Made by a program: the position numbers and the translations under genes
Shown here: positions 45,164-55,510 of the stretch, in pieces
Layout of the letters: the number at the start of each line of letters is the position of its first letter
Numbering within the stretch: the stretch's first letter is position 1
Assembly: GCA_030157785.1 (NCBI GenBank)
Contig: JAOAUC010000037.1
Coordinates: forward strand, 1 to 64,000
Direction of reading: 5' to 3'
DNA: 64,000 nt
Source: Zoogloea oleivorans
GTDB taxonomy: Bacteria > Pseudomonadota > Gammaproteobacteria > Burkholderiales > Rhodocyclaceae
The notes under the pieces: model-generated
The model's input: only the letters and a program-made list of their open reading frames with translations
The model's database searches: none
Told to the model about the DNA's origin: nothing

Positions 45164-46032
45164 GCTGGCTCAAGAAACTGCTGCCGCCGAAGATCAAGCG
45201 CGATGTTCCGTCGGCCCGGAAGTCTATTCCTGAAGGACTGTGGAGCAAGTGTCCGGCCTGCGAGGCCGTGCTCTACCGGTCCGATCTGGAAAGCAACCTG
45301 AACGTTTGTCCGAAGTGCGGCCACCATCAGCGCATCCGGGCCCGTCAGCGCATCGATTTCCTGCTCGATCCGGAAGGCCGCTTTGAAATCGGCGCTGAGG
45401 TCGTACCCGTTGATCCGCTGAAATTCAAGGACTCCAAGCGTTACTCCGACCGTCTCGCCGCTGCCAGCGAAGACACCGGCGAGACCGACGCGCTGGTGGT
45501 CGTGCAAGGGGCGATCAAGACCGTTCCGGTGATCGTCGCCTGTTTCGAGTTCGAGTTTCTGGGTGGTTCGATGGGGTCGGTGGTTGGCGAGCGTTTCGTG
45601 CGCGGCGTCAAGGCTGCGCTCGAGCAGCGCCTGCCTTTCATCTGCGTGACGGCCACGGGTGGCGCGCGGATGCAGGAGGGCCTGTTCTCGCTGATGCAGA
45701 TGGCCAAGACCACGGCGGCGATTACCCGCCTTGCCGAGCGCAAGCTGCCATTCATCACACTCCTGACGGATCCGACCATGGGCGGTGTGTCGGCCAGCTT
45801 CGCCTTCATGGGCGATCTGGTCATTGGTGAGCCGGGCGCACTGATCGGTTTTGCCGGCCCCCGCGTCATTGAGCAGACTGTTCGCGAGACGCTACCGGCG
45901 GGTTTCCAGCGTTCCGAGTTTCTCCTTGAGAAGGGCGCGCTCGACATGATTGTCGATCGTCGCGAACTGCGTGACCGCCTGTCTGAAATCATCACCCTCC
46001 TGACCCGGCAAGCTTCGGTCCGTAGCGCCTGA
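45160..46032 (+). CDS. accD: Acetyl-CoA carboxylase carboxyltransferase subunit beta
   Basis: This 290-residue subunit transfers the carboxyl group from biotin to acetyl-CoA to make malonyl-CoA, with AccA as partner. The zinc ribbon is [20 protein letters not shown] followed by CPKCGHHQR (about residues 28-52), and the crotonase-like core contains [19 protein letters not shown] and [20 protein letters not shown]. It overlaps trpA by 4 bases and ends 1 base before folC, which is the usual trpA-accD-folC order in Proteobacteria. Confidence 0.97.
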   Translation: MSWLKKLLPPKIKRDVPSARKSIPEGLWSKCPACEAVLYRSDLESNLNVCPKCGHHQRIRARQRIDFLLDPEGRFEIGAEVVPVDPLKFKDSKRYSDRLAAASEDTGETDALVVVQGAIKTVPVIVACFEFEFLGGSMGSVVGERFVRGVKAALEQRLPFICVTATGGARMQEGLFSLMQMAKTTAAITRLAERKLPFITLLTDPTMGGVSASFAFMGDLVIGEPGALIGFAGPRVIEQTVRETLPAGFQRSEFLLEKGALDMIVDRRELRDRLSEIITLLTRQASVRSA

Positions 46033-46033
46033 A

Positions 46034-47308
46034 ATGCAATTGCCTGAGACATTAGATGGCTGGCTTGGCCTGCTGGAAGCTCGCCATGGTCAGTCGATCC
46101 AGCTTGGTCTGGATCGGGTGCGCACGGTTCGCGATGCGCTGAATCTGCCCCAGATCTGCCCGGTATTCACGGTTGGCGGTACCAATGGCAAGGGCTCGAC
46201 CTGTGCCTTGCTCGAGGCGGTTCTGCTCGCTGCGGGCTATCGGGTTGGCCTGTACACCTCCCCGCATCTGCTGCGCTACAACGAACGCGTGCGGATTGGT
46301 GGTCGTGATGTGGACGACGCGGTGCTGGTGGAAGCCTTCGCCCAGGTGGAGCGGGCGCGTGGGGATGTTCCCCTGACTTACTTCGAGCATGGAACACTGG
46401 CTGCGTGGGTGGCTTTCTGCGGCGCCGAGCTGGACGCGATCATTCTCGAGGTCGGACTCGGTGGTCGTCTTGACGCGGTTAACGTCTTTGAGCCGGATTG
46501 CGCCATCGTCACCAGCGTGGCAATGGATCACATGGATTACCTGGGTGATGACCGGGAAGCCATTGGCTTTGAAAAGGCGGGGATCTTCCGCTCCGGGCGC
46601 CCGGCAATCTGCAGTGATCCGCTGCCGCCGGCCTCCCTGGTGGACCACGCCGAGGCCATCGGTGCACAGTTGTCGGTGAGCGGGCGGGACTTCGGTTTTT
46701 CCGGCGACCAGAATCAATGGGCTTTCTGGACAGCCGGCGGAAGCCGGCGGGGCGGTCTGGCCTACCCGTCTCTGCGCGGCACCAACCAGTTGCTGAACGC
46801 TGCTGCTGTGATGGCTGCCTGCGAGGCCGTGCGCGACCTTATCCCTGTGCCGATGCAGGCCATTCGCGAGGGCTTCATGCTGGTCGAACTGCCGGGGCGC
46901 TTCCAGGTCCTGCCCGGCCGACCGACCGTGGTCCTCGATGTCGCCCACAATCCGCAGGCTGCCGGGGTACTCAACGAGAACCTCGCCAGCATGGGATTCT
47001 TCCCGGAAACCTGGGCGGTGATCGGCATGCTGGCCGACAAGGATGTGGCTGGCGTCGTCCGCCTACTGCGGGATCGGGTCGATCACTGGCTGGTGGCAAC
47101 CCTGCCCGGTCCGCGTGGTCTGAGTGCGGCCAGCCTTGCTGCGATTGTCAGGGAGGCCGGGGTGACCGTGGATGTCGCGGAGTACGATTCGCCACGGGGT
47201 GCGTACGAGGTCGCGCGTGGTCGGGCGGCCGAGGGTGATAGAATCGTCGCCTTTGGCTCTTTTCTGACAGTAGCTGACGTTTTGGCTGCGCAGAAACTGC
47301 CGCAATAG
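46034..47308 (+). CDS. folC: Dihydrofolate synthase / folylpolyglutamate synthase
   Basis: This 424-residue Mur-ligase-type enzyme adds glutamate to dihydropteroate and to folates with ATP. The P-loop is VGGTNGKGSTCALLEAVLL, followed by YTSPHLLRYNERVRIGG. The later FQVLPGRPTVVLDVAHNPQA is the conserved C-domain motif. It starts 1 base after the accD stop and ends 13 bases before the SPOR-domain gene. Confidence 0.96.
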   Translation: MQLPETLDGWLGLLEARHGQSIQLGLDRVRTVRDALNLPQICPVFTVGGTNGKGSTCALLEAVLLAAGYRVGLYTSPHLLRYNERVRIGGRDVDDAVLVEAFAQVERARGDVPLTYFEHGTLAAWVAFCGAELDAIILEVGLGGRLDAVNVFEPDCAIVTSVAMDHMDYLGDDREAIGFEKAGIFRSGRPAICSDPLPPASLVDHAEAIGAQLSVSGRDFGFSGDQNQWAFWTAGGSRRGGLAYPSLRGTNQLLNAAAVMAACEAVRDLIPVPMQAIREGFMLVELPGRFQVLPGRPTVVLDVAHNPQAAGVLNENLASMGFFPETWAVIGMLADKDVAGVVRLLRDRVDHWLVATLPGPRGLSAASLAAIVREAGVTVDVAEYDSPRGAYEVARGRAAEGDRIVAFGSFLTVADVLAAQKLPQ

Positions 47309-47321
47309 GTGTTGCTGCAAG

Positions 47322-48068
47322 ATGGCGGATAACGATTCCCAGATCGACCTGAAGAAGCGCGCGCGCCGCCGCCTGGTAGGCTCCGCTGCGCTGGCCCTCG
47401 CGGCAGCCATCGTTTTGCCGATGGTGATGGATCACGAGCCTCGCCTTCCAACCCAGGATGTCCAGATTCGGATTCCCAGTCAGGAAGGCAGTAATTTCAC
47501 GTCCCGGGTGATTACCGGCAAGGCGCCCGCGCCGAGTCAGCCGGTTGCCGGTGCGGTGGCCGAGGAAAGTGCCGCTCCCGAGGTGGATGAGGCTGTAGTT
47601 CGCCGCAGGTCGCCGGATGCGGATGCGCCGAGTCCCGTCTTCAAGCCCGGTGAGGAACTGCTTCCTCCCCCGCCGAAGAAGGCCGAACTCGTCAAGCCGG
47701 AGCCCAAGCCTGAGCCGAAAAAAGCCGAGCCGAAACCCGAACCGAAGCCTGATCTGAAGCTCAAGCAAAAAGAGAAGGCTCAGGCCGAGGCCGAGCGGGC
47801 AAAGGCGCTACTGAGTGGGTCCACGCCAAAGGACGCAGCGGGCAGCGGCCATCATGTGGTGATGCTTGGCGCCTACCGGGAAACCGCAAACGTGGCGAGT
47901 TTGCGCGCCAAGTTGAAGGCTGAAGGCTATTCTTCATACACGGAACCCTTGGGCGACAAGGTGCGTGTGCGGGCGGGGCCCTTCCCGAACAAGGCTGCAG
48001 CAGACAAGGCGGCGGCGCGGATCAGCAAGGTGCTGGGCGTGTCGGCGTCGGTATCGGGCAAGCCCTGA
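47322..48068 (+). CDS. dedD: SPOR-domain protein (DedD-like)
   Basis: This 248-residue protein has one N-terminal membrane helix (about residues 17-33). A long linker rich in Pro, Lys and Glu (PEPKPEPKKAEPKPEPKPD at about 125-145) follows, and a C-terminal SPOR domain (about 175-246, starting HHVVMLGAYRETANVASLRA) ends it. SPOR domains bind denuded septal peptidoglycan, and DedD supports cell constriction in E. coli. The place after folC and before cvpA-purF is the dedD position in many Proteobacteria. The exact division role here is inferred from position and domain. Confidence 0.88.
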   Translation: MADNDSQIDLKKRARRRLVGSAALALAAAIVLPMVMDHEPRLPTQDVQIRIPSQEGSNFTSRVITGKAPAPSQPVAGAVAEESAAPEVDEAVVRRRSPDADAPSPVFKPGEELLPPPPKKAELVKPEPKPEPKKAEPKPEPKPDLKLKQKEKAQAEAERAKALLSGSTPKDAAGSGHHVVMLGAYRETANVASLRAKLKAEGYSSYTEPLGDKVRVRAGPFPNKAAADKAAARISKVLGVSASVSGKP

Positions 48069-48081
48069 GAGTCTTGAGCCT

Positions 48082-48573
48082 TTGAGCGGATTTGATTACG
48101 CGCTCCTCACCCTTGTCGGGCTTTCCGCCTTGCTCGGGTTCTGGCGGGGCCTTCTTTCCGAAATCGTGGCCCTGGGCGCCTGGTTGCTGGCCTTTCTGAT
48201 GGCAAAGGCGTTCATGCCACAGGTGCTGCCTTACGCTGCTGCCTGGGTCAAGGAGCCGCTGTTGCAAGGGCCCGCCGCGTTTCTGATTATTTTTGTTGCC
48301 GTACTGATTGTTGTGGCGATCCTACGCTGGGCCGTGAGCGAACTGATTCGCGCGGCTGGCCTGGGGGTCGCTGATCGCTTCCTTGGCGCGTGCTTCGGTG
48401 CCGTACGTGGAGGCGTGATCGTGTTTGCATTGGCGTTGCTCGTCGGCATCGGCGGCTTCGCAAAGGAAGCCTGGTGGCAGGAGGCGAGCCTTTCGGCACC
48501 TCTAGAGACTGCTGCGATGGCTTCCAAACCATGGCTCCCTGAGCTTCTGGCAAAAAGACTTAGATACCGATAG
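48082..48573 (+). CDS. cvpA: CvpA-family inner-membrane protein
   Basis: This 163-residue protein has about four membrane helices. The CvpA pattern is seen in [20 protein letters not shown] and, later, in [20 protein letters not shown], which hold the family's GxxRG-like turns. It starts at TTG 48082, since no ATG or GTG gives the family opening. CvpA was named for colicin V production but is now linked to envelope stress resistance. It lies directly before purF, as in E. coli, with a 10-base gap. Confidence 0.88.
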   Translation: MSGFDYALLTLVGLSALLGFWRGLLSEIVALGAWLLAFLMAKAFMPQVLPYAAAWVKEPLLQGPAAFLIIFVAVLIVVAILRWAVSELIRAAGLGVADRFLGACFGAVRGGVIVFALALLVGIGGFAKEAWWQEASLSAPLETAAMASKPWLPELLAKRLRYR

Positions 48574-48583
48574 GTGGTTTGAA

Positions 48584-50113
48584 ATGTGTGGGATTCTGGG
48601 CGTAGTAGCAACATCACCCGTCAATCAGCTTCTTTATGACGGCCTGCAGGTGCTTCAGCACCGGGGGCAGGACGCAGCGGGCATTGCGACTGCGGAAGGC
48701 GGGCGCTTTCACATGCACAAGGCTTCCGGGCTGGTGCGTGATGCGTTCCGTACGCGCAACATGCGCGATCTGCCGGGCAACTGGGGCATTGCCCACGTGC
48801 GCTATCCTACCGCCGGTTCGGCTTCTGCCGCTGCGGAGGCTCAGCCGTTTTACGTGAATTCGCCTTTCGGGTTGATGCTGGCCCACAACGGCAACCTGAC
48901 CAACGCGGAAGAACTGAAGCGGGAGATGTTCCTCTCCGACCTTCGGCATATCAACACCAACTCCGATTCGGAAGTGCTGCTCAATGTGCTCGCCCATGAG
49001 CTTCAGGCCGCCGCCAAGAGTTTCCGTCTGGATGAGGAAACCGTGTTCACCGCTGTGGCTGGCGTGCATCGTCGTTGCCGGGGCGCTTATGCCGCTGTAG
49101 CGATGATCTCGGGTACCGGGCTGGTGGCTTTCCGCGATCCCTACGGCATTCGTCCGCTGGTGATCGGTCGTAACGACACGCCGAAGGGTACCGAGTGGCT
49201 GGTGGCTTCCGAAAGCGTGGCACTCGACGTGATGGGCTTCAAGCTGGTCCGCGACGTTGCGCCGGGTGAAGCGATCCTGATTGATACCGAAGGCCGCTTC
49301 CACAGTCGGCAGTGTGCTGCACACACTGTGCACGCGCCGTGCATGTTCGAATTTGTCTATCTGGCCCGCCCGGATTCGCTGATCGACGGCATTTCGGTGT
49401 ACGACGCCCGTATCAAGATGGGCGAGTTCCTGGCGCGCAAACTGCGCGCCACCATGCCGCACCTGAAGATCGATGTAGTCATTCCGATTCCCGACTCCAG
49501 CCGCCCGTCGGCCATGGAAATGGCCCACCAGCTGAACGTCCCGTACCGGGAAGGCTTCGTCAAGAACCGCTACATCGGCCGGACGTTCATCATGCCGGGC
49601 CAGGCAATCCGCCGGAAGTCGGTGCGTCAGAAGCTGAACACTATCCATCAGGAATTCAAGGGCAAGAGCGTACTGCTGGTGGATGACTCCATCGTGCGTG
49701 GTACGACCAGCCGCGAGATCGTCCAGATGGCCCGGGATGCCGGTGCGACCAAGGTTTTCATGGCCTCGGCGGCGCCTCCGGTACGTTACGCCAATGTGTA
49801 TGGCATCGATATGCCTACCAAGGGCGAGCTCATCGCCTGCGGCCGGACCGAAGAAGAAATCTGTGCCGAAATCGGTGCTGATGCGCTGATTTACCAGGAT
49901 CTCGACGATTTGAAGCTGGCTGTAAAGGCGCTGAATCCGGCCATCTCTGTATTCGAGACGTCGTGTTTCGACGGTACCTACGTGACTGGCGACGTGACTC
50001 AGGAATACCTTTCAGGAATCGAAAATCAGCGCAAGGATGCAGCGAGCAAGCCAAGTTCTGAAGACGGTGATGGGCAAATGGATCTGAACCTTGTTTCCCG
50101 GAGCGAAAGTTGA
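48584..50113 (+). CDS. purF: Amidophosphoribosyltransferase
   Basis: This 509-residue enzyme makes 5-phosphoribosylamine from PRPP and glutamine, the first step of purine synthesis. The N-terminal nucleophile is Cys2 (MCGILGVVA), which is free after Met removal and has no propeptide. [11 protein letters not shown] and [13 protein letters not shown] belong to the glutaminase half, and the PRPP loop is [18 protein letters not shown] in the phosphoribosyltransferase half. Its stop overlaps the TTG start of metZ. Confidence 0.97.
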   Translation: MCGILGVVATSPVNQLLYDGLQVLQHRGQDAAGIATAEGGRFHMHKASGLVRDAFRTRNMRDLPGNWGIAHVRYPTAGSASAAAEAQPFYVNSPFGLMLAHNGNLTNAEELKREMFLSDLRHINTNSDSEVLLNVLAHELQAAAKSFRLDEETVFTAVAGVHRRCRGAYAAVAMISGTGLVAFRDPYGIRPLVIGRNDTPKGTEWLVASESVALDVMGFKLVRDVAPGEAILIDTEGRFHSRQCAAHTVHAPCMFEFVYLARPDSLIDGISVYDARIKMGEFLARKLRATMPHLKIDVVIPIPDSSRPSAMEMAHQLNVPYREGFVKNRYIGRTFIMPGQAIRRKSVRQKLNTIHQEFKGKSVLLVDDSIVRGTTSREIVQMARDAGATKVFMASAAPPVRYANVYGIDMPTKGELIACGRTEEEICAEIGADALIYQDLDDLKLAVKALNPAISVFETSCFDGTYVTGDVTQEYLSGIENQRKDAASKPSSEDGDGQMDLNLVSRSES

Positions 50114-51297
50114 GCACTGATCCCATGGATGGACTGTCTCTGGACACCCTCGCCGTCAGGGCCGGGATTGAGCGCAGCCAGTTCAACGAACACTCCGAGG
50201 CGCTCTACCTTACCTCCAGCTTCGTCTTTGAGAGCGCGGCCCAGGCGGCTGCGCGTTTCTCGGGCGAAGAGGAGGGCAACGTTTACGCCCGCTTCACGAA
50301 CCCCACCGTCACTGCAATGCAGCAGCGCCTGGCCGCCCTGGAGGGCGCAGAGGCCTGCGTGGCAACGGCGTCCGGGATGGCGGCAATCATGTCGACGGTG
50401 ATGGCCCTGATGCAGGCGGGCGATCACATCGTCGCTTCCCGCGGCTTGTTCGGGGCAACCCAGCAGCTCTTCGGCAATATCCTGTCCAAGTTCGGTATCG
50501 AGACGACATTCGTTCCGGCAACGGATCTGGATGCCTATCGGGCAGCCGTGACGCCCAAGACCAAACTGTTTTTTGTCGAGTCACCCTCGAATCCGCTGAC
50601 TGAACTGGTGGATATCGCCGCCGTGGCAGCCATTGCCCATGAGGCCGGCGCTGTACTGGCGGTGGACAACTGCTTCTGCTCACCGGCCCTGCAGCAACCC
50701 CTGAAGCTGGGTGCCGATCTGGTGATCCATTCGGCCACCAAGTATCTGGACGGGCAGGGGCGAGTGCTTGGCGGTGCGGTATGTGGCGACAAAAAGCTGA
50801 TCGACGAGGTGTTCAAGTTCCTGCGCACCGCCGGTCCGTGCATTTCACCGTTCAATGCGTGGATCATCCTGAAAGGGCTTGAAACCCTGCGCATTCGCAT
50901 GACTGCCCAGTCTGCCAGTGCGCTTGAGCTGGCTACGTGGCTGGAAGCACAGCCACAGGTGGCACGTGTTCATTACCCGGGTTTGCCGTCCCATCCGCAG
51001 CATGCGCTGGCCTTGCGCCAGCAAAGCAGTGGCGGGGCGATCGTCAGCTTTGAAGTAAAGGGTGGCCGCGAAGAAGCCTGGAAGGTCGTGGATGCGACTC
51101 GCGTCGTGTCGATTACCGCCAATCTTGGGGACACCAAGACGACCCTGACGCATCCGGCCTCGACCACTCACGGCCGTATTTCACCGGAAGCGCGGGAAGA
51201 CGCAGGCATTCGCGAAAGCCTGCTGCGGGTTGCTGTGGGCCTTGAGTCGGTTATCGACCTGAAGGCCGACCTGGCTCGCGGTCTGGCCTTGATCTAA
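50110..51297 (+). CDS. metZ: O-succinylhomoserine sulfhydrylase
   Basis: This 395-residue PLP enzyme of the Cys/Met metabolism family makes homocysteine from O-succinylhomoserine and sulfide. The PLP lysine is in [18 protein letters not shown] and the core has [22 protein letters not shown]. The form and its place after purF match MetZ of Pseudomonas and betaproteobacteria rather than MetB or MetC. The start is TTG 50110 overlapping the purF stop, or ATG 50125. It converges with lpxH, only 15 bases apart. Confidence 0.92.
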   Translation: MSTDPMDGLSLDTLAVRAGIERSQFNEHSEALYLTSSFVFESAAQAAARFSGEEEGNVYARFTNPTVTAMQQRLAALEGAEACVATASGMAAIMSTVMALMQAGDHIVASRGLFGATQQLFGNILSKFGIETTFVPATDLDAYRAAVTPKTKLFFVESPSNPLTELVDIAAVAAIAHEAGAVLAVDNCFCSPALQQPLKLGADLVIHSATKYLDGQGRVLGGAVCGDKKLIDEVFKFLRTAGPCISPFNAWIILKGLETLRIRMTAQSASALELATWLEAQPQVARVHYPGLPSHPQHALALRQQSSGGAIVSFEVKGGREEAWKVVDATRVVSITANLGDTKTTLTHPASTTHGRISPEAREDAGIRESLLRVAVGLESVIDLKADLARGLALI

Positions 51298-51312
51298 ACC
51301 GCGCTCGCGGTA

Positions 51313-52050
51313 TCAGTACAGGGGCTGACGGGACAGGTTTCCGTCGGCCCAAACCAGCACTTCCCCTTGTGCAGTCTGTGCTTCATCGCGCCAGTCGGCG
51401 AGCACCCAGCGCTCGCAGGCGTGGCCGTCTACGTCCATTCGGTGCATGGCGGGGCGATGGGTGTGACCATGGATGAGGCGCGGGAAACCGTTGTCGCGAA
51501 TCAGGGCAGCGACTGCATCCGCGTTTACGTCCATGATCTCGGCGGTTTTTTCTGACTTTGCCGCCTCGCTCTTCATGCGCAGGCCGGCGATGAACTGTTT
51601 GCGCGCGGCGAGAGGCTGGGACATGAATCCGGCCTGCCAGGCCGGGTTGCGCACCTGTGCGCGGAAGGCCTGATAGGCGACGTCGTCAGTGCACAGGTTG
51701 TCGCCGTGGCACAGGACAAAGCGTTCGTCACCGAGCTGAATCAAGCCCGGCTCGGGCAGGATCCTGAGATTGGCGCGCGTCGCAAAGCCTTCTCCGATCA
51801 GCAGATCCCGGTTTCCATGCATGAAGAAAATCTGGCAGCCGCCTTCGGCAAGGCTGGCGAGCTGGTCGGCGATGCGGGTATTCAGCGGATCGTCGAGATC
51901 GTCGTCCCCCGACCAGTATTCAAACAGGTCACCCAGAATGTAGAGGCGCTCGGCAGCCCTGGCCGGGCCGGTGAGGTAGCGCTCGAACACCTCGGTGAGG
52001 GCAGGGCGATCGGCTGTCAGGTGCAGATCGGAAATGAAGTGAACTTGCAT
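51313..52050 (-). CDS. lpxH: UDP-2,3-diacylglucosamine diphosphatase
   Basis: This 245-residue calcineurin-like phosphoesterase makes lipid X from UDP-2,3-diacylglucosamine in lipid A synthesis, at the inner face of the membrane. The metal-binding motifs are in order: FISDLHL, ILGDLFEYWSGDDD, MHGNRDLLIG, CHGDNLC and IHGHTHRPAM. ATG 52050 gives the family opening MQVHFISDLH; ATG 52065 is the alternative. It lies downstream of ppiB with a gap of a few bases and is probably cotranscribed. Confidence 0.94.
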   Translation of the reverse strand: MQVHFISDLHLTADRPALTEVFERYLTGPARAAERLYILGDLFEYWSGDDDLDDPLNTRIADQLASLAEGGCQIFFMHGNRDLLIGEGFATRANLRILPEPGLIQLGDERFVLCHGDNLCTDDVAYQAFRAQVRNPAWQAGFMSQPLAARKQFIAGLRMKSEAAKSEKTAEIMDVNADAVAALIRDNGFPRLIHGHTHRPAMHRMDVDGHACERWVLADWRDEAQTAQGEVLVWADGNLSRQPLY

Positions 52051-52071
52051 GTGCCGGTCGCCCATTTTTGC

Positions 52072-52566
52072 TTAGATGACTTCAGCGCGCTCGATGATCA
52101 CGTCTTCCTTCGGCACGTCCTGATGGAAGCCGCTGGAGCCGGTCTTGACGGCCTTGATCTTGTTGACCACATCCATACCTTCGGAAACCTTGCCGAATAC
52201 ACAGTAGCCCCAGCCCTGCATGTCGGGGGAGCGGTGGTTGAGGAACTCGTTGTCGCCGACGTTGATGAAGAACTGGGCGGTGGCGGAGTGGGGGGCCTGG
52301 GTGCGAGCCATGGCGATGGTGCCGATGTCGTTCTTGAGGCCGTTGCTGGCTTCGTTCTGGATCGGTTCGCCGCAGGGCTTTTGCTTCATGCCGGGTTCGA
52401 AGCCGCCGCCCTGGATCATGAAGCCGTCGATGACCCGGTGGAAAACGGTGTTGTTGTAATGACCGGCCTCCACGTAGGCGATGAAGTTCTTGACAGATTC
52501 GGGCGCCTTTTCGGCATCCAGTTCGATAACGATGTCGCCGTGATTGGTGGTGAGTTTGACAGCCAT
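52072..52566 (-). CDS. ppiB: Peptidyl-prolyl cis-trans isomerase B (cytoplasmic cyclophilin)
   Basis: This 164-residue cyclophilin speeds proline isomerisation during folding. It begins [20 protein letters not shown] with no signal peptide. The active-site segment is [19 protein letters not shown], and later [20 protein letters not shown] and [16 protein letters not shown] match E. coli PpiB. AGGAG lies 8 bases ahead of ATG 52566. It lies downstream of the related ppiA gene, 31 bases away. Confidence 0.95.
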   Translation of the reverse strand: MAVKLTTNHGDIVIELDAEKAPESVKNFIAYVEAGHYNNTVFHRVIDGFMIQGGGFEPGMKQKPCGEPIQNEASNGLKNDIGTIAMARTQAPHSATAQFFINVGDNEFLNHRSPDMQGWGYCVFGKVSEGMDVVNKIKAVKTGSSGFHQDVPKEDVIIERAEVI

Positions 52567-52597
52567 GGAATGCTCCTGTGGGAAAGTGAGTGGATTT

Positions 52598-53167
52598 TTA
52601 CTTGGCTGCTTTTTCGGGCAGCTGGCGGGCGGACTGGATGAAGATCGGGGTGGCCGGCACATCACGCTGGTAGCCGCGGGTGGTGGTGGGTTCCTTGCCG
52701 ATCTTGCGGACCACGTCCATGCCTTCGGTGACCTTGCCGAACACGGCGTAGCCCCAGCCGTCGGGCGAGGGGTAGTTCAGTGAACGGTTGTCTTCAAGGT
52801 TGATGAAGAACTGAGCCGAGGCAGAGTGGGGGTCTTTTGTGCGGGCCATGGCGATGGTGCCAGCATCGTTCTTGAGGCCGTTCTTCGCCTCGTTTTCAAT
52901 AGGCGCGCGGGGGGCTTTCTCTTCCAGTTTGGCGTTCATGCCGCCGCCTTGGATCATGAAGCCGTCGATGACCCGGTGGAAGACGAGGCCGTCGTAGAAA
53001 CCGCTCTTGACGTATTCCAGGAAGTTGGCGACCGTCTTGGGGGCCTTCTCAGGGTAGAGTTCAAGCACGACAGTGCCGGAGCTTGTCTTCAGTTCTACCA
53101 AGGGGTTGGCCGCGTTGGCAAGCAAGGCCTGGCCGGCGAGGGCGACGGCAAGAAGGATCTTCTTCAT
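52598..53167 (-). CDS. ppiA: Peptidyl-prolyl cis-trans isomerase A (periplasmic cyclophilin)
   Basis: This 189-residue cyclophilin has a signal peptide ([19 protein letters not shown]) and should act in the periplasm. Active-site segments [17 protein letters not shown] and [20 protein letters not shown] match PpiA. It is a paralogue of the next gene, ppiB; the core segments are nearly the same, which suggests duplication of a common ancestor and different targeting. It lies 40 bases after the L,D-transpeptidase gene. Confidence 0.94.
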   Translation of the reverse strand: MKKILLAVALAGQALLANAANPLVELKTSSGTVVLELYPEKAPKTVANFLEYVKSGFYDGLVFHRVIDGFMIQGGGMNAKLEEKAPRAPIENEAKNGLKNDAGTIAMARTKDPHSASAQFFINLEDNRSLNYPSPDGWGYAVFGKVTEGMDVVRKIGKEPTTTRGYQRDVPATPIFIQSARQLPEKAAK

Positions 53168-53207
53168 GGGTTTCCTGGGGCAGATTGCGTGGGGTGTGAG
53201 TGAGGGC

Positions 53208-54404
53208 TCAAGCGAAACCTTCATAGACGATCTTCCAGCGACCGCCTTCCTTGAGCCAGTACTGTCGTTTCTTGAGGACGTTGGACAGGTTGTTGCTGCG
53301 GTAATCCTGCTCGAAGGTGACGACGACCAGATCCTGCTTGCCCGGGTTGCGGAAGACGCTCATCTTCCCCAGTTCGACCTTGACCCAGCTCTTGCCGGCC
53401 GTTACCAGGCGCTTTTGCTCGGCCCAGCGCTCGTAGTCGCCTTCATTGTTGCGGAACTGTTTCGAGTAATGGGACAGATAGCGTTTGACGTCCCGGCTTT
53501 CCCAGTCCTTGCGCCAGGCCTCGATCTGATGATTGAGGCTGTTGCGTTCGGTAGCCCAGTCGTCCAGGCTCAGCCATTCGATGGTGTTGCTGATGATGAC
53601 CGGGGTGAGACCAACCTGCAGGTAGCCGGAAAGGGCGTTCAGGTCCTGGTTGGTCAGTACGACACAGCCATCGGAGGCGTGGGGGGGGCGGGAGTATGTG
53701 TCGCTCGGGGTGCCGTGCAGCCAGATGCCATGGCCATCGCGCCCCTGCTGGCGATCCCACTCGTTGGGGTAGCTGATCGGGAAGGCGCCGCTGCCGTAGA
53801 AGTCGGAAAGCCTCTGACGAGGCAGGTTAGCGGTGACGTGATAGACCCCGATCGGGGTGCGCTTGTCACCTTCGCGGGTCTTCTCGGCACCGAGTTTGCC
53901 GTGGGTAATGTAGTAATCGGCCACGAAACGAGGGCGGCCGTTGTCGTTCTGGTAGATGTATAGCCGGGCGCGCTGGGTGTCTACAACCACTGCGTATTTT
54001 TGTTCCGCCTCCATCTGCAGCAGGTAGCGCGGGACGTAGTTGCTAGGCGGGCGATTACGGTAAGCCTTGAGCCGGGCAATCGCCTCTTCGCGGAGGTCGG
54101 CGACTTTCTCGGCCGATCCCTCCGGCGAGTTGCCGAAGGCCGTTAGCGGGCGCGTCCGGGCCAGCAGCAGGTCGCCGCGGATGAGGTGCGCGAGGCGGAA
54201 GTTGGGATAGCCGACGAGCAGCGCGTCGACCTTGCTCAGCGCACTGCTCAGCTTGCTTTGTTCGATATCCCGGAATACGGCACCCAACGCCGCGTCCGGA
54301 TCGCTCTCGGACGCACGTTGATCTCCGGCACCAAAGGCCAAGAGAGGGCTACACGCCAGCAGCAGCGCGAGCCCCTTGCACAGTACTGCCAGTAGGTGAC
54401 GCAT
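53208..54404 (-). CDS. L,D-transpeptidase (YkuD) with C-terminal NTF2-like domain
   Basis: This 398-residue protein starts with a signal peptide (about residues 1-26). A YkuD/ErfK catalytic domain follows, with WLHGTPSD and the catalytic HASDGCVVLTNQ (His and Cys). The C-terminal about 110 residues (from WRKDWESRDVKRYLSHYSKQ to GGRWKIVYEGFA) resemble an NTF2/DUF4440-like fold, the pattern called Cds6 in L,D-transpeptidases. It should act on peptidoglycan stem peptides or attach proteins in the periplasm. The stop of the upstream TPR gene overlaps its ATG (TAATG), so the two are coupled. The same C-terminal domain is present in that TPR protein. Confidence 0.88.
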   Translation of the reverse strand: MRHLLAVLCKGLALLLACSPLLAFGAGDQRASESDPDAALGAVFRDIEQSKLSSALSKVDALLVGYPNFRLAHLIRGDLLLARTRPLTAFGNSPEGSAEKVADLREEAIARLKAYRNRPPSNYVPRYLLQMEAEQKYAVVVDTQRARLYIYQNDNGRPRFVADYYITHGKLGAEKTREGDKRTPIGVYHVTANLPRQRLSDFYGSGAFPISYPNEWDRQQGRDGHGIWLHGTPSDTYSRPPHASDGCVVLTNQDLNALSGYLQVGLTPVIISNTIEWLSLDDWATERNSLNHQIEAWRKDWESRDVKRYLSHYSKQFRNNEGDYERWAEQKRLVTAGKSWVKVELGKMSVFRNPGKQDLVVVTFEQDYRSNNLSNVLKKRQYWLKEGGRWKIVYEGFA

Positions 54405-55510
54405 TAACCGCCAACCCGCTCCTGCTGGATTACCCATTTTCCGTCCTGAAGGATAAGACCAATGGTCTTGTTCGAGGACGTGGACAGGTTTGCCGAACGA
54501 TAGTGCTGGCGGAGTTTGACGGTAGCGCGGTCGCCGTTGACGCTCACGACCTTGACGTTTTCAAGTTCGACCTCGATGTTGCCCGGCTTGGTGAGGCGCT
54601 GGCTACGCTCCTCTTCCCAGGCTTTGCGATTCAGCCCCTTGGGCGGTTCGAAATCGCGGCCGTAATGGGCAAGATAGGTTTTGACGTCCTTCTTGGACCA
54701 GGCGCTGGCCCAGCTCTGGACGGCCTTGCTGATGGCTGCTGCCTGGGGCGGCGTCTCGTCCTTGGGTTCGGGGCGCTTCACCACGGGCTTCGGCTCTTCC
54801 TTCACGACCGGAGCCACAACCGGGGCGGGCGGCGTTACAGGCTTGGTGTTCTGGGCCAGAACCACGGGCGTTGGGGTGACGGGCTTGGCGGGGGCGGGGG
54901 CCGGTACGGCAGGCGGCGGGGTGACTGCCGCAGGCGCCGCCGGCTTGACGGTGGCCTGAGGCGCGGCCGCAACGGCAGTGGGTGCCGTCGGACGTACGGC
55001 CTTGCCTGAAACGCTCATCATCTCGCGGATCATCGCGAGCTTGCTCTGGGCGCCCTGGTTGGACGAATCGAGCGCCAGCGCCTTGTCATAGGCCTGGCTC
55101 GCGAGGCGGGCGTAGATGTCACCCAGGTTCTCGTGGGCAGTCGCGTAGCTCGGATGGGTGCGAATCGCCATTTCGAGGGCGTTGCGTGCCTTGTCGTACT
55201 GGCGTTGCTGGGCGTAGAGCACGGCAAGATTGTTGTAGGGCTCGGGAAGCTCGGGATAGTCCTCGGTCAGCTTCTGGAAAACCGCGATGGCGTCGTTGCC
55301 GCGGTTGAGCTCGGACAAAACGACGCCCTTCAGAAAGCGGACCTGGGCGTCGCGTGGCTTCGATGCCAGCATCTGGTCGGCCCGTTCGAGGGCCTGAGTG
55401 AATTGCCCTTGTTTGACGAGGGCTTGCAGATCCTGGAGGGGCTCGGCCCGGACAGGGCCGCAGATCAGGCTTGCGAGGAGCAGGGAGGCGGCCAGAGCTC
55501 GTTTTGACAT
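54404..55510 (-). CDS. TPR-repeat periplasmic protein with NTF2-like C-terminus
   Basis: This 368-residue protein starts MSKRALAASLLLASL with a signal peptide ending near VRAE. It has about four TPR repeats (residues about 25-160, for example PYNNLAVLYAQQRQYDKARN), then a long Pro/Ala/Lys linker (about 175-260). A C-terminal domain (WASAWSKKDVKTYLAHYGRD to DGKWVIQQERVGG) is a paralogue of that in the L,D-transpeptidase downstream. The longer upstream ORF lacks support; ATG 55510 gives the signal peptide. Overlap with the next gene suggests the two proteins work together in the envelope. The function is not known. Confidence 0.82.
   Translation of the reverse strand: MSKRALAASLLLASLICGPVRAEPLQDLQALVKQGQFTQALERADQMLASKPRDAQVRFLKGVVLSELNRGNDAIAVFQKLTEDYPELPEPYNNLAVLYAQQRQYDKARNALEMAIRTHPSYATAHENLGDIYARLASQAYDKALALDSSNQGAQSKLAMIREMMSVSGKAVRPTAPTAVAAAPQATVKPAAPAAVTPPPAVPAPAPAKPVTPTPVVLAQNTKPVTPPAPVVAPVVKEEPKPVVKRPEPKDETPPQAAAISKAVQSWASAWSKKDVKTYLAHYGRDFEPPKGLNRKAWEEERSQRLTKPGNIEVELENVKVVSVNGDRATVKLRQHYRSANLSTSSNKTIGLILQDGKWVIQQERVGG

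Noticed and set aside
47690-47765. Repeated PEPKPEP coding pattern that looks like a DNA tandem repeat
   Set aside because: It is the Pro/Lys-rich linker of the SPOR protein and not a separate repeat element.
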